Translations under genes and position numbers: made by a program
The notes under the pieces: generated by a model
Told to the model about the DNA's origin: nothing
The model's database searches: none
The model's input: the letters and a program-made list of their open reading frames with translations, nothing else
Shown here: in pieces, positions 26,807 through 35,731 of the stretch
Layout: each line of letters begins with the position of its first letter
How positions within the stretch are numbered: position 1 is the first letter of the stretch
Assembly (NCBI GenBank): GCA_016650125.1
Contig: JAENWT010000014.1
Coordinates: 1-64,000, forward strand
Length of the DNA stretch: 64,000 nt
From: Thermoleophilia bacterium
GTDB lineage: Bacteria > Actinomycetota > Thermoleophilia > Solirubrobacterales > 70-9
Reading direction: 5' to 3'

Positions 26807-28267
26807 CTATCCGGCGACGACCCGCAGGGTGGTCAGTTCGCGGTCGGCGGCACCACGCACGTAGCCGCCGTGGTCGATCGAGTCGGTGATGAAGTCGAGT
26901 GTCTCGCGGGTGAGGATCTCGCCGGGCAGCACGTTCGGGATCCCGGGGGGATAGGTGGCCAGCGGTTCAGCGGCGATACGGCCTTCGGCCTGGCTGAACG
27001 GCACGACTTCCTGCTGGCCGAGGAAGGCCTCCCGCGGGGTCATCGCCGGTTCGCCCCACGGTGGCGGCGGTGAAAACTCGGGTTTGGTCGCCGGCGGTTC
27101 GGCCTCGAGGTGTTCGACAGCGGCGGCGATGCCGTCGATCAGGCGCCGGGCCCGGGCCGGGGTGCCGGTCCCCATGCCGAAGACGGCGACGGCGACGGTG
27201 TCCGAGGCGAGTTCGAGGTTCACGTTGGCCAGCTCCCGCGCCAGCGTCGCGATCCGGTAACCGCTGGCGCCGGTGCCGCGCACGTCGATGGTCAGCCGCA
27301 GCGGATCCCAGCCCTTGATGCTCTCGCGGTCCAGCAGCCGCTCGTCGAGCACGTCGAGCCCCGGAATCTCCTTGATCGCGGTTCGGGTGTCGGCGAGCAC
27401 GGCGATCGTCTCACCGAGCATCTCCTCGCCGTGAATCGCCGCCTGCCGGCGGGCAGCGTCGAGCGATCCGCAAAGCAGCGAGTTGGGACTGGTCGACTCG
27501 GTCATGCTGATGCAGCGGTCGACGATCGCACCGTCGAATCGGTCCGAGCCGAGGTGGATCATCGCCGACTGGGTCAGGCTGCCGACGATCTTGTGGGTCG
27601 AGGAGATGACCAGGTCGCCGCCGGCGTCGAGCGCATCCTGGGGCAGTGCCGGATGGAAGTGCAGGTGGGCTCCCCAGGCTTCGTCGACGACCAGGGGGAG
27701 GTTGCGGGCGTGGGCGACTTCGGCGAGCGCCGCGACATCGGCGCTGGCCCCGAAGTAGGTCGGCGAGACGATCATCGCGGCGGCCGCATCCGGACAGCGG
27801 TCGAGGGCGTCGTTCAGTGAATCGGGTGTGAGGCAGTGGGCCACGCCGAGCTCGGGGTCGATCTCGGGCGCGGCAAAGGTCGGCTTGAGGCCGGCCATGA
27901 TCATGCCGTCGATCACCGACGAGTGGACGTTCCGCTGGACGACCAGCTCACCGCCCATGTGGGCCACGGCCATGCACATCGCCTGGTTGCCCTGGGATGC
28001 GCCGTTCATCAGGAACCAGGTGCGCTGGGCGCCCCAGGCCTCGGCGGCCAGCTTCTGGGCCGCCTGGAACGGGTTGGGGTCGCCGACGTCGATGCCCTCG
28101 ATCAGGGCGGGGATGTCATCGAGCAGCGCGGTCTGGCCGACCAGGAGGTGGAGCGAGTCGTCGGCCCCCGTGCCACCCTGGTGACCGGGCACGTTGAAGC
28201 GCCCGGGGTCGCTCTGCGTGTATTCGAGGAGGGCATCCACGTAAGGAGTCTGATCCTGATCGCTCAT
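26807..28267 (-). CDS. Orn/Lys/Arg decarboxylase-family PLP enzyme
   Basis: The product has 486 residues. It opens with FNVPGHQGG, the family entry motif. It then shows WFLMNGASQGNQAM (cofactor phosphate loop), QRNVHSSVIDGMIMAGLKP, VVDEAWGAH (PLP-ring aspartate) and SSTHKIVGSLTQSA, whose lysine forms the Schiff base. The C-terminal region ends with YPPGIPNVLPGE, typical of the family. The length is that of the short fold-type I decarboxylases. It makes a diamine or polyamine (cadaverine, putrescine or agmatine) from a basic amino acid; the substrate is not resolved. It sits near the polyamine transport and transaminase genes. Confidence 0.88.
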   Translation of the reverse strand: MSDQDQTPYVDALLEYTQSDPGRFNVPGHQGGTGADDSLHLLVGQTALLDDIPALIEGIDVGDPNPFQAAQKLAAEAWGAQRTWFLMNGASQGNQAMCMAVAHMGGELVVQRNVHSSVIDGMIMAGLKPTFAAPEIDPELGVAHCLTPDSLNDALDRCPDAAAAMIVSPTYFGASADVAALAEVAHARNLPLVVDEAWGAHLHFHPALPQDALDAGGDLVISSTHKIVGSLTQSAMIHLGSDRFDGAIVDRCISMTESTSPNSLLCGSLDAARRQAAIHGEEMLGETIAVLADTRTAIKEIPGLDVLDERLLDRESIKGWDPLRLTIDVRGTGASGYRIATLARELANVNLELASDTVAVAVFGMGTGTPARARRLIDGIAAAVEHLEAEPPATKPEFSPPPPWGEPAMTPREAFLGQQEVVPFSQAEGRIAAEPLATYPPGIPNVLPGEILTRETLDFITDSIDHGGYVRGAADRELTTLRVVAG

Positions 28268-28329
28268 GGATCGAGTCTAGTCCGGGACTGGGCCGCAGTC
28301 TGCCCGGCCCGACCTGAATAATGAGGTTC

Positions 28330-28818
28330 ATGCCCCTGCGAATGACCACCCTCGGTTGTCTGGCGCTCGTCCTGGCCGGCCTGGTGGCGGGCTGCGGCAG
28401 CGAAGACGCGCCGCCGACGCTGAAGGAGGACTTCATCGCCAAGGTCGACCGGCTCTGTGCCGCCGACGACCGCCGCACGGCTCAGGCCGCGGCCGATTTC
28501 CAGGACGCGATCAAGGACGACGACTACGCCGCCGCGGCCGCCGTCGTCACCGGGCTCCAGACCACCGAGGCGGCGACGATCGAACAGATCGAGGCGATCG
28601 ACCCGCCCGAAGCCGATCAGGTGACGATCGACGAGTACGTGTCGCTCAGCAAGCAGCTGAACGAGCTCGACACGAGGATCGCCGACGCGGTCAAGCTCGA
28701 GGACCACGAAGCGTCGGACGTGGCCGAGAAGGAAGGTGACCTGCTCGAGGACCGGCGGAACCGGCTGGCCGATGACTACGGATTCAACCAGTGCGGCACC
28801 GGAGAAGACGCACTGTAA
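28330..28818 (+). CDS. Small lipoprotein, helical (paralogue 1)
   Basis: ATG 28330 has GAGG four bases upstream; an in-frame ATG at 28321 is the alternative. The product is 162 residues. A lipoprotein signal ends in a GCGSE lipobox (LALVLAGLVAGC). The mature part is helical and acidic: LKEDFIAKVDRLCAADD, then IDPPEADQVTIDEYVSLSKQL, and a final YGFNQCG. Two cysteines could form a disulphide. It is clearly paralogous to the next gene through the PPEADQ/TIDEY block and the ADDYG...CG ending. The function is unknown. Confidence 0.75.
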   Translation: MPLRMTTLGCLALVLAGLVAGCGSEDAPPTLKEDFIAKVDRLCAADDRRTAQAAADFQDAIKDDDYAAAAAVVTGLQTTEAATIEQIEAIDPPEADQVTIDEYVSLSKQLNELDTRIADAVKLEDHEASDVAEKEGDLLEDRRNRLADDYGFNQCGTGEDAL

Positions 28819-28888
28819 TCCGGTTGGATCTGCCCCGGCTAAGGGGTAGGGTGGGTCAATCGTCCACTCCACCAGTCGGGAGAATTAA

Positions 28889-29395
28889 ATGAGTCGAATT
28901 TCCAGTCGGATCGCCTTGATCGGCGTCGGCGCAGTCCTAGTTGCAGCAGGAGTCGCCGGTTGTGGCGGCAGCAGCGACGACAGTTCCAGCGATGCCCTGT
29001 CGAAGGATGACTACATCGCCCAGGCAAACGAGATCTGCTCCAACCTCACAGCGGACGTCGCAGGGCTCGGAGATGACTTCAGCTCGTCGTACGGGTCCGG
29101 TGAATACGAAGCGGCGTCTATAACCCTTTCTGATGGCAACGACAAGATCAACACCGCGCTCGACGAGCTCAAGGCACTCACTCCCCCGGAGGAGGATCAG
29201 GCCACGATCGACGAGTACCTGTCGCTGAATGATGACCAGTCGGAAATCAGCGACCAGTTGGTCGATGCCGTCGCTGATGGCGATGACACGAAGATCAAAG
29301 ACCTGGGCGCGCAGATCGACGAATTGCAGGTCAAGAGCGACAAGATCGCTGACGACTACGGAATCACCGAATGCGGTAGCGCCAGCAACGCCTAG
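28889..29395 (+). CDS. Small lipoprotein, helical (paralogue 2)
   Basis: The product has 168 residues with GGGAG upstream of ATG 28889. The lipoprotein signal (LIGVGAVLVAAGVAGC) is followed by a Gly/Ser/Asp linker. The mature domain repeats the organisation of its neighbour: DYIAQANEICSNL, LTPPEEDQATIDEYLSLNDDQ and IADDYGITECG. The pair is a local tandem duplication with its own 70-base spacer. The divergence suggests separate roles. They may be surface-anchored binding proteins, but nothing in the sequence names a ligand. Confidence 0.75.
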   Translation: MSRISSRIALIGVGAVLVAAGVAGCGGSSDDSSSDALSKDDYIAQANEICSNLTADVAGLGDDFSSSYGSGEYEAASITLSDGNDKINTALDELKALTPPEEDQATIDEYLSLNDDQSEISDQLVDAVADGDDTKIKDLGAQIDELQVKSDKIADDYGITECGSASNA

Positions 29396-29449
29396 GTTTC
29401 ACCGGAAATTCGCCGTTCGCAAGGGGCACGGAGGCCCCGCGAACCGCTG

Positions 29450-29551
29450 CTACCCGTAGGGGTACCACCAGTCCTTGACCTCGATCACCGAGTCCATGTG
29501 GATGTGCTTGGCCTCGCGGAAGGCGTCGAGGCCTTCGGTACCGAGCTCCCG
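29450..29551 (-). pseudogene. Remnant of an aldehyde dehydrogenase C-terminus
   Basis: The last 33 codons before the stop read RELGTEGLDAFREAKHIHMD, then SVIEVKDWWYPYG. This is the usual end of aminobutyraldehyde / succinate-semialdehyde-type aldehyde dehydrogenases (a G-x-G-R-E-L-G-x-x-G-L-x-x-Y/F-x-x-x-K pattern). The catalytic part is absent. The preceding codons do not match, and a 14-bp hairpin lies only 43 bases upstream. The position just downstream of potC fits an enzyme lost from a polyamine degradation cluster. The call rests on a short match. Confidence 0.5.
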
Positions 29552-29593
29552 GTGATTAGGCGTCGAAGGTCCGGTCGAACCTTGTGCCACGGT

Positions 29594-29639
29594 TTCTTTG
29601 CCGCGTTTTAGTCCTATATGCACTGAACGCGGCAAAGAA
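29594..29639. terminator. Perfect 14-bp hairpin downstream of potC
   Basis: TTCTTTGCCGCGTT (29594-29607) and AACGCGGCAAAGAA (29626-29639) pair perfectly around an 18-base loop. It lies about 60 bases beyond the potC stop and just before the aldehyde dehydrogenase remnant. There is no clear U-tract on either side, so it could be a terminator, an mRNA 3'-end stabiliser or the scar of a rearrangement. Confidence 0.6.
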
Positions 29640-29697
29640 CCCCGACTACATGGATCTCGCAGAGCCCAACCGAGGTCGCCGCCCGCGGTAGACCGGC

Positions 29698-30552
29698 CTA
29701 AATAGGCAGGGAAACTGCAGATGTCTTGGCATCATCAGCGCGTTTGTCCGCCATCTTTTCGGCGCGGCGCTGCTGGATTATCACTGCGAGCATGGCGATC
29801 ACCGTGACCGTGAAGAGCATGGTTGCGATCACGTTGACTTCGACCGGGATACCTCGCTGGTTGGCGCCGAAGATGTAGAGCGGGAAGGTGACTTCGGCGC
29901 CGGAGTTGAAGTTCGAGATGACGAAGTCGTCGATCGAGAGCGCGAAGGAGAGCATTCCGGCGGCGGCGACGCCCGGGGCGAGCAGTGGCAGGGTGACGGT
30001 GCGGAACGTGGTCAGGGGTTTCGAACCGAGGTCGGCGGCCGCTTCTTCGAGGCGGCGGTCAAAGCCGATCAGGCGCGAGCGCACGACGACCACGACGAAA
30101 CTGATGCAGAACATGATGTGCGCGATCAGCAGGGTGGTGAAGCCGAGGTCGAATATGCCCAGAGTGAGAAAGAATGAAAGCAGTGAAGCGCCAATGACGA
30201 CTTCCGGCGTGGCCATCGGGATCACAATTAGGAGATTTGTTGCCCGGCGGCCGAAGAACTGGTACCTGACCAGGGCCAGGGCGATCAGGGTGCCGAGCGC
30301 AGTGGCGCCGAGCGCGGTGAAGAAGGCCAGCCGGATGCTGACGACCAGCGCATCGGTCAGTTCGGTGATCTTGAACGGGTGCTGCCAGTACTCGGTGGTG
30401 AACCCGACCCATTCGAAGTTGTATCGACCGGTGGGATCGTTGAACGAGAACAACGCGATCACCGCGATCGGGATCAGCATGTAGGCCAGGGCGAGGATCG
30501 CGAAGATCATCACCCCGTGTTCCCGCAGCCAGCGGATCGGTCCGCGGTTCAT
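29698..30552 (-). CDS. potC: Polyamine ABC transporter permease, PotC-like
   Basis: The product has 284 residues with six hydrophobic segments, the first at ~15-35 (IFAILALAYMLIPIAVIALFSF). The permease EAA loop reads LEEAAADLGSKPLTTFRTVTLPLLAPG at ~175-200 and contacts the ATPase. Opening residues FNDPTGRYNFEWVGFTTEYW are typical of the PotC branch. Its ATG overlaps the PotB stop (ATGA). It is the last intact gene of a potADBC operon that imports putrescine or spermidine, or a related amine. Nothing in the permease itself defines the substrate. Confidence 0.88.
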   Translation of the reverse strand: MNRGPIRWLREHGVMIFAILALAYMLIPIAVIALFSFNDPTGRYNFEWVGFTTEYWQHPFKITELTDALVVSIRLAFFTALGATALGTLIALALVRYQFFGRRATNLLIVIPMATPEVVIGASLLSFFLTLGIFDLGFTTLLIAHIMFCISFVVVVVRSRLIGFDRRLEEAAADLGSKPLTTFRTVTLPLLAPGVAAAGMLSFALSIDDFVISNFNSGAEVTFPLYIFGANQRGIPVEVNVIATMLFTVTVIAMLAVIIQQRRAEKMADKRADDAKTSAVSLPI

Positions 30553-31418
30553 GTGGCCTCCTCCTCCTCGCCCATCAAGGCCTCGGTACCGGCGAACTTG
30601 ATGTAGAGCAGCAGGGCGACCAGGATGATCGCCATCAGGGTGAAGGACAGGGCCGCGGCTTCGGGGTAGTCGTTGACGACCAGGTACTTCGACTGGATCA
30701 CGTTGCCGATCATCGCCTGGTTGGTGCCGCCGAGAAAGGTCGAGTTGACGTAGTCACCGGAGGCCGGGATGAAGCACAGGAGAACGCCGGCGACGATGCC
30801 CGGCATGGTCAGTGGCAGGGTGACCCGGATGAAGGTCTGGGTGGCGGACGCGTAGAGGTCCTTCGAGGCTTCGATGAACCGCTGGTCGAGGCGTTCGAGC
30901 GAGGCGTAGAGCGGCAGGACCATGAACGGCAGGAAGTTGTAGGTCAGGCCGGCGATCACCGCTCCGCTGGTCGCCAGCACCCGGCCGTCCGGGGCCACGA
31001 GGTGGAGTGTCTTGAGGACGCTGACCACCGGGCTGGCGTCGTCGAGGATCGTCTTCCAGGCGATCGTCCGGATCAGGTAGGTGGTGAAGAACGGCGCGAT
31101 CACCGCGAACAGCATCAGGTTCTTCCACCGGCCGCCCTTGAAGGCGATCGCGTAGGCCAGCGGATAACCGATCAGCAGCGACAGGATCGTCGCCACACCG
31201 GCGTAGTAGAAGGCCCGGCCGAACTGGGTGCTGTAGTTGGAGATCGCGTCGGTGTAGTTCTCCGTCGCCCAGGTCAGCTGGTAGCCGCTTTCCAGCGAGC
31301 CGGTCTTCAGTGAGAGCTCGCCCATGAAGTACATCGGAACCACGAAAAACAGAATCAGCCAGATCAGGCCCGGGGCGAGCAGCCCGTAAGGAACCAGCCG
31401 CTGACGGAGAGTTTTCAT
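30549..31418 (-). CDS. potB: Polyamine ABC transporter permease, PotB-like
   Basis: ATG 31418 is taken as the start because a transmembrane segment follows directly (YGLLAPGLIWLILFFVVPMYFMGELSL). Upstream codons in the same frame are shadow of potD. The product is 289 residues with six membrane segments. The EAA loop reads FIEASKDLYASATQTFIRVTLPLTMPGI. The conserved APFFTTYLIRTIAWKTIL block is diagnostic of PotB. It pairs with PotC to form the membrane channel. The gene lies 50 bases after potD and overlaps potC by four bases. Confidence 0.88.
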   Translation of the reverse strand: MKTLRQRLVPYGLLAPGLIWLILFFVVPMYFMGELSLKTGSLESGYQLTWATENYTDAISNYSTQFGRAFYYAGVATILSLLIGYPLAYAIAFKGGRWKNLMLFAVIAPFFTTYLIRTIAWKTILDDASPVVSVLKTLHLVAPDGRVLATSGAVIAGLTYNFLPFMVLPLYASLERLDQRFIEASKDLYASATQTFIRVTLPLTMPGIVAGVLLCFIPASGDYVNSTFLGGTNQAMIGNVIQSKYLVVNDYPEAAALSFTLMAIILVALLLYIKFAGTEALMGEEEEAT

Positions 31419-31468
31419 CGAAGTTTTCTCACTCGGTGAGTTTCTCCGCCAGCGCCGTTTTCCGTCAG

Positions 31469-32629
31469 TCAGCCGGTCACTACGTCCTGGAATGCCTGTT
31501 CGACTTCTTTCACGTCGGCTTCGTTGCCGGGCGGTGAGACCTGGGCGAAGCAGTTTTTCGTGAACTCCGAGGACGGGAAGATCAGCTCGTTGTCGGCTAT
31601 CGAGGGGTCGCTCTTCTGGAGGATCTCCTTGACGCCGGACACCGGGCTCACGTAGTTCACGTACTCGGTGATCTTCGCCTGGACCTCGGGCTCGTAGACG
31701 TAGTTCATGAACTCGTAAGCGGCCTCCGCGTTCGGTGCGCCGACGGGGATCATCATGTTGTCCGACCAGATCGAGCAACCCTGCTCGGGCTGGACGTAGG
31801 TGATGTCCTCGTTGTCGGCCTGGGCCTGGACCGCGTCTCCGGACCAGCCGATCGCGGCGACGACGTCACCCTTGGCGAGGTCCTGGACGAAGTCGTTGCC
31901 GGTGAAGCGGCGGATCTGGCCGTTGTCGACGTTCTCCTTGAGCTTGTCGATCGCGTCGAGCCATTGCTGGGTCGTGGCTTCTTTCGGATCGATTCCGTCC
32001 GCGGCCATGACCAGCGGCACCGTGTCGCGCATCTCGGAGAGCATCGTGACCTTGCCCTTGTACTTCGGGTCGAACAGGTCGTTGATCGAAGTCACGTCCG
32101 GTGCCAGGTCCTTGCGCACTACCAGGCCGGTCATGCCCGATTGCCACGGCACGCTGTAATTGCGTTCCGGATCGAAGGTCGGGCTCTGCAGGCTCGGGAT
32201 CAGGTTCTTCTCGACGGTCGCGATCTTTTTCTTGTCGAGGTTCTGGACGAAGCCGAGCTTGTACATCTTCTCGGCCATCCAGTCGGTGACGACGACGATG
32301 TCGCGTCCGCCGGACTCACCCTGGCTCAGCAGCGGCTGGACCTTGCCGAAGAACTCATTGTTGTCGTTGACGTCCTCGGTGTACTTGGTGGTTGCGCCGG
32401 TCTCCTTGTCGAAGTTGTCGATGGTCTTGCCGTCGATGTAGAGTGGCCAGTTCGAGATCGTCAGGTTGCCCGCCGGATCGCCACCTTCGGCCGTGGTGAC
32501 GTTGTCGTTATTGGTGCCCTCCGAGATTCCGCCACCGCCTCCACAGGCGACCAGGGCCATCGACGCCACAAGGGCGAGGGCAGCCAGAAGCAGAAGTTTC
32601 ATGGACTTGTTCGTGGAAGCGGTTTTCAC
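31469..32629 (-). CDS. potD: Polyamine-binding lipoprotein, PotD-like
   Basis: The product has 386 residues. The signal ends in a lipobox (ALVASMALVAC) with a Gly-rich linker, so the protein is membrane-anchored. The body is a type II periplasmic-binding fold of the spermidine/putrescine family. It contains LTISNWPLYIDGKTIDNF, DIVVVTDWMAEKMYKLG, YSVPWQSGMTGLVVRKDL and the late IWSDNMMIPVGAPNAEAAYEFMNYVY. The two tryptophans and the acidic residues fit an amine-binding pocket. The start overlaps the potA stop (ATGA). It captures the substrate and delivers it to PotBC. Confidence 0.9.
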   Translation of the reverse strand: MKTASTNKSMKLLLLAALALVASMALVACGGGGGISEGTNNDNVTTAEGGDPAGNLTISNWPLYIDGKTIDNFDKETGATTKYTEDVNDNNEFFGKVQPLLSQGESGGRDIVVVTDWMAEKMYKLGFVQNLDKKKIATVEKNLIPSLQSPTFDPERNYSVPWQSGMTGLVVRKDLAPDVTSINDLFDPKYKGKVTMLSEMRDTVPLVMAADGIDPKEATTQQWLDAIDKLKENVDNGQIRRFTGNDFVQDLAKGDVVAAIGWSGDAVQAQADNEDITYVQPEQGCSIWSDNMMIPVGAPNAEAAYEFMNYVYEPEVQAKITEYVNYVSPVSGVKEILQKSDPSIADNELIFPSSEFTKNCFAQVSPPGNEADVKEVEQAFQDVVTG

Positions 32630-33828
32630 TTTGAGTCTCCTTCAGTGTTTTTGTCGGTGGGCTCGACTTGAGCTGGGGCGTCGTCAGGGGACTGGCTGAC
32701 GAGGTGCATGTTTTCGGGGGTCCAGCTGAGCTTGACCCGGGCTCCGCCGCCGGGCAGCTGCTGGCGGTCGGCTTCGTTGGCGTTCGGGACGAGGACGGTC
32801 ATCTTCACGTCGTTGGCGACCGCGATCGACATCTGAGTCGAGGTGCCGAGGTAGAGCGAAGTCTCGATGACGCCGTCGATGCTCGGCCGGTCAGTTGGAG
32901 CCTGGTCGGAAGTCGTGACGCTCAGCTTCTCCGGCCGGACGACCGCGAAGCAGCGTTCGTTGGGCGAGAAGCGGGCGGCGTCGCCGGTCGAGATCGTGGG
33001 GCCGCTGTCGAGCTTGACTTCATTCGAGCCGACGGTGGCCGCGGGCAGCAGGTTGGAGACGCCGATGAAGCCGGCGACGAAGGTCGAGGCCGGCCTCTCG
33101 TAGACGTCTTCGGGGCCGGAGCATTGCTCGATCCGGCCGCCGTTCATGACCGCGATCCGGTCGGACATCGTCAGCGCTTCTTCCTGGTCGTGAGTGACGT
33201 AGACGAAAGTGATGCCGACGTCGCGCTGGGTGTTCTTCAGCTGGACCTGGAGTCCCTTGCGCAGTTTGAGGTCAAGTGCGCCGAGCGGCTCGTCGAGCAA
33301 CAGCACCTTGGGCAGGTTGACCAGGGCCCGGGCGAGGGCGACACGCTGCTGCTGTCCGCCCGAAAGCTGTGACGGCTTGCGCTTGGCTTCAGCCGAGAGG
33401 CCGACACGCTCGAGCTCGGCCGCGACCCGCGACTTGATTTCGGACTTGCCGACCCTCTGCCGCTTGAGGCCGAAACCGACGTTCTCTTCGAGGTTCATGT
33501 GCGGGAAGAGCGCGTAGCTCTGGAAGACGGTGTTCGTCGGCCGTTTGTAGGCCGGCTGACCGGCGACGTCGTCGCCGTCGATCAGGACCTTGCCTTCGGT
33601 CGGTTGCTCGAAGCCGGCGATCATTCTCAAGGTCGTCGTCTTGCCGCAGCCGCTGGGTCCGAGCATGGTGAAGAACTCTCCGTCGGCGATCTCGAGATCC
33701 ATCCCCTTGACCGCTTCGAAGGTGCCGAACCGTTTGGTCACACCCTCCAGTCGCACGCCTGCCGTACCGGCGCCAACCGAAGTTCCTTCGTCTCCATCGA
33801 CGGGCGGAGCGTCTACCGAGCTTTCCAT
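32626..33828 (-). CDS. potA: Polyamine ABC transporter ATPase, PotA-like
   Basis: The product has 400 residues. The ATPase domain (~25-260) contains Walker A GPSGCGKTT, the Q-loop in VFQSYALFPHMNL, the signature LSGGQQQR, Walker B VLLLDEPLGALD and the switch histidine in YVTHDQEEALTMSDRIAVM. The C-terminal ~120 residues form a TOBE/OB regulatory domain (CFAVVRPEKLSV ... VIETSLYLGTSTQMSI). Residues 1-25 are a short acidic extension. GAGGAGAGAGG lies ahead of the ATG. It is the first gene of the potADBC operon. The 189-base gap up to 34017 should hold the promoter, though no clear -35/-10 pair was found. Confidence 0.93.
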   Translation of the reverse strand: MESSVDAPPVDGDEGTSVGAGTAGVRLEGVTKRFGTFEAVKGMDLEIADGEFFTMLGPSGCGKTTTLRMIAGFEQPTEGKVLIDGDDVAGQPAYKRPTNTVFQSYALFPHMNLEENVGFGLKRQRVGKSEIKSRVAAELERVGLSAEAKRKPSQLSGGQQQRVALARALVNLPKVLLLDEPLGALDLKLRKGLQVQLKNTQRDVGITFVYVTHDQEEALTMSDRIAVMNGGRIEQCSGPEDVYERPASTFVAGFIGVSNLLPAATVGSNEVKLDSGPTISTGDAARFSPNERCFAVVRPEKLSVTTSDQAPTDRPSIDGVIETSLYLGTSTQMSIAVANDVKMTVLVPNANEADRQQLPGGGARVKLSWTPENMHLVSQSPDDAPAQVEPTDKNTEGDSK

Positions 33829-34017
33829 CGAACCTCTCTCCTCGGGGGTGAACGGGCTGGTTCATCGCGGTGGTCGAACATCGCACCGGTTTTTCAAACC
33901 TATGCCATATCGCTCGTCTCAGACAACCCCGGTATGTCCAGAGTTTCCCGAGAAGCGTTATAAAGCGTTGGACCGCGGTCCGAAAAGTGCGGAGCGATTC
34001 GATGTGTTCGGCTGCGT

Positions 34018-35523
34018 TCAGTCGAGCAGGTGCGGATCGGCAATCTCGCGCCGGCGCTTGAAGAAGGGTTCTTTCTGGTGGTAGCGCCAGGCGAAGAGCA
34101 GGACCACTCCAAGCAGCAGGAAACCGACGCCGATGACTGCCGGTGGAACGAAGCCGAGCCAGGATGCGGTACCGGAAGCCGAGGTCTCCGGGTTGGACCA
34201 GTCGATCAACGACTTGATGAAGAGGTAGGACAGCAACAGGGCACCGATCACCGGAGCCACACCGACGAAGAGGAAGTTCTTGACCGACTTGCGCAGTTCG
34301 TGGCGGTAATAGAAAGCACAGCCGAATCCGGTGAACGCGTAGTAGAAGGCGATCATCAGTGACAGAGCCGAGAGCGAATCGAAGAGGAAGTTCTCGCTGA
34401 TCAGTTTGGCCGGCAGGTACCAGATGATCGCCAGGACTCCGATGGTCACGGTCGAGACGACCGGCGTGAAGAAACGCTTGGAGATTTCGCCGAAAGCTTT
34501 CGGCATCGCTTCGGCCCGCGCCATCGACATCGAGGTCCGTGACGCCGGCAGGATCGTGGTCTGGGTCGAGGCGAGCGCCGAGACGACCACGGCCAGCAGC
34601 ACCAGCGGCCCGAGCGTGCCGCCGAGTACCTGGTCGGCATAAGTCGAGAGGATCGCCGCGTCGTCGTCGAATCCGGTCGCGCCCTTGACCCCACCCCAAG
34701 CGACCAGTGCGGTCGCGACTCCGAGGTAGGTGACCAGCAGGATCGTGGTCGAGATCACGCCGGCCAGGCCGGGCTTCGTCACGTCGCCACCCGTCTCCTC
34801 GTTGAGGTTGACTGCGCTCTCCCAGCCCCAGTAAATGAAGACTCCGAGCAGGAGGGCACCAGTCAGGGCCCCGGTGCCTTCGATCGCAAACGGGTTGAAC
34901 CAGCTGAGGCCGGGTTCGACCGAACCGCCCGGCGCGTCCCCGGCGAAGACCTTCCAGAGCGCTACCGCAACGAAGAGCAATAGCGGCACAAGCTGCATGA
35001 CCATCAGGATCTTCTGCAAATTGGCTGAAATCTCGGTGCCCCAGACGCAGATGCCGGTCATTACGATCATCAGCACCACGGCGGTCGCGGTCACCCACCC
35101 GACCGAAGCGGCGAGGCCTTCGGCTCCGATCAGGTCGTAGAACGAATAGGCGGCGACGTCGGCCAGCGAGCCGACGACCAGGATGCCGGTCACGCAGATC
35201 GCCCAGCCGGTCATCCAGCCGGATTGCGGGCCGATCGCCCGGGTCACCCACGAGAAGCTGGTGCCGCAGTCAGGGTCGGCCTTGTTCATGTAGTAGAAGG
35301 CCGAGGCGATGAAGAACATCGGAACGAAGGAAACGATCAGGGCGGCCGGGGCCTGCAGGCCGACCAGCACGACGATCGAACCGATGACCGCCGCGAGCGA
35401 GTAGGCGGGAGCGGTCGAAGCGAGGGCGATCACCAGTCCGTCGGTGAAGCTGATGGCGTCCTTCTTCAGTCCCGCCGGATCTTCGACTGCTGGTGCATCG
35501 GCGGCTGCGGCGTTGGCTTCCAT
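34018..35523 (-). CDS. APC-family amino acid / amine permease
   Basis: The product has 501 residues with about twelve hydrophobic segments. The APC opening is clear: FTDGLVIALASTAPAYSLAAVIGSIVVLVG, then NKADPDCGTSFSWVTRAIGPQSGWMTGWAICV, the conserved second-to-third helix region. A late hydrophobic block ends in FAWRYHQKEPFFKRRREI, a basic cytoplasmic tail. It carries an amino acid or amine in by proton-coupled symport or exchange. Its position between a polyamine ABC transporter and an aminotransferase suggests an amine substrate, by context only. It is divergent from the aminotransferase. Confidence 0.85.
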   Translation of the reverse strand: MEANAAAADAPAVEDPAGLKKDAISFTDGLVIALASTAPAYSLAAVIGSIVVLVGLQAPAALIVSFVPMFFIASAFYYMNKADPDCGTSFSWVTRAIGPQSGWMTGWAICVTGILVVGSLADVAAYSFYDLIGAEGLAASVGWVTATAVVLMIVMTGICVWGTEISANLQKILMVMQLVPLLLFVAVALWKVFAGDAPGGSVEPGLSWFNPFAIEGTGALTGALLLGVFIYWGWESAVNLNEETGGDVTKPGLAGVISTTILLVTYLGVATALVAWGGVKGATGFDDDAAILSTYADQVLGGTLGPLVLLAVVVSALASTQTTILPASRTSMSMARAEAMPKAFGEISKRFFTPVVSTVTIGVLAIIWYLPAKLISENFLFDSLSALSLMIAFYYAFTGFGCAFYYRHELRKSVKNFLFVGVAPVIGALLLSYLFIKSLIDWSNPETSASGTASWLGFVPPAVIGVGFLLLGVVLLFAWRYHQKEPFFKRRREIADPHLLD

Positions 35524-35731
35524 CGTCTCCCCCGTCGAATCAGTTGCGTTGCGTCCACCCTATTGCTCCGGTTGGTCACGAGACGAGTTGGGCTGAATTC
35601 ATACATCCCGACGTAAAGATTCCGGTCCATTGAACGTTTCGTCAGCTTGCCTTGCCCCCGGGCGCTGTCTAAGGTTGAACTGGAACCACCAGTTTTCCCG
35701 TCCCTTTGGGCGGGACAGAGAAAGGAAACGC

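Noticed and set aside
29552-29635. Upstream part of the 61-codon minus frame as the rest of the aldehyde dehydrogenase
   Set aside because: Only the last 33 codons match the family. The preceding codons run into the 14-bp hairpin and show no similarity.
33829-34017. Possible riboswitch upstream of potA
   Set aside because: The leader has a ribosome site and some pairing, but no conserved elements of a known riboswitch could be recognised.
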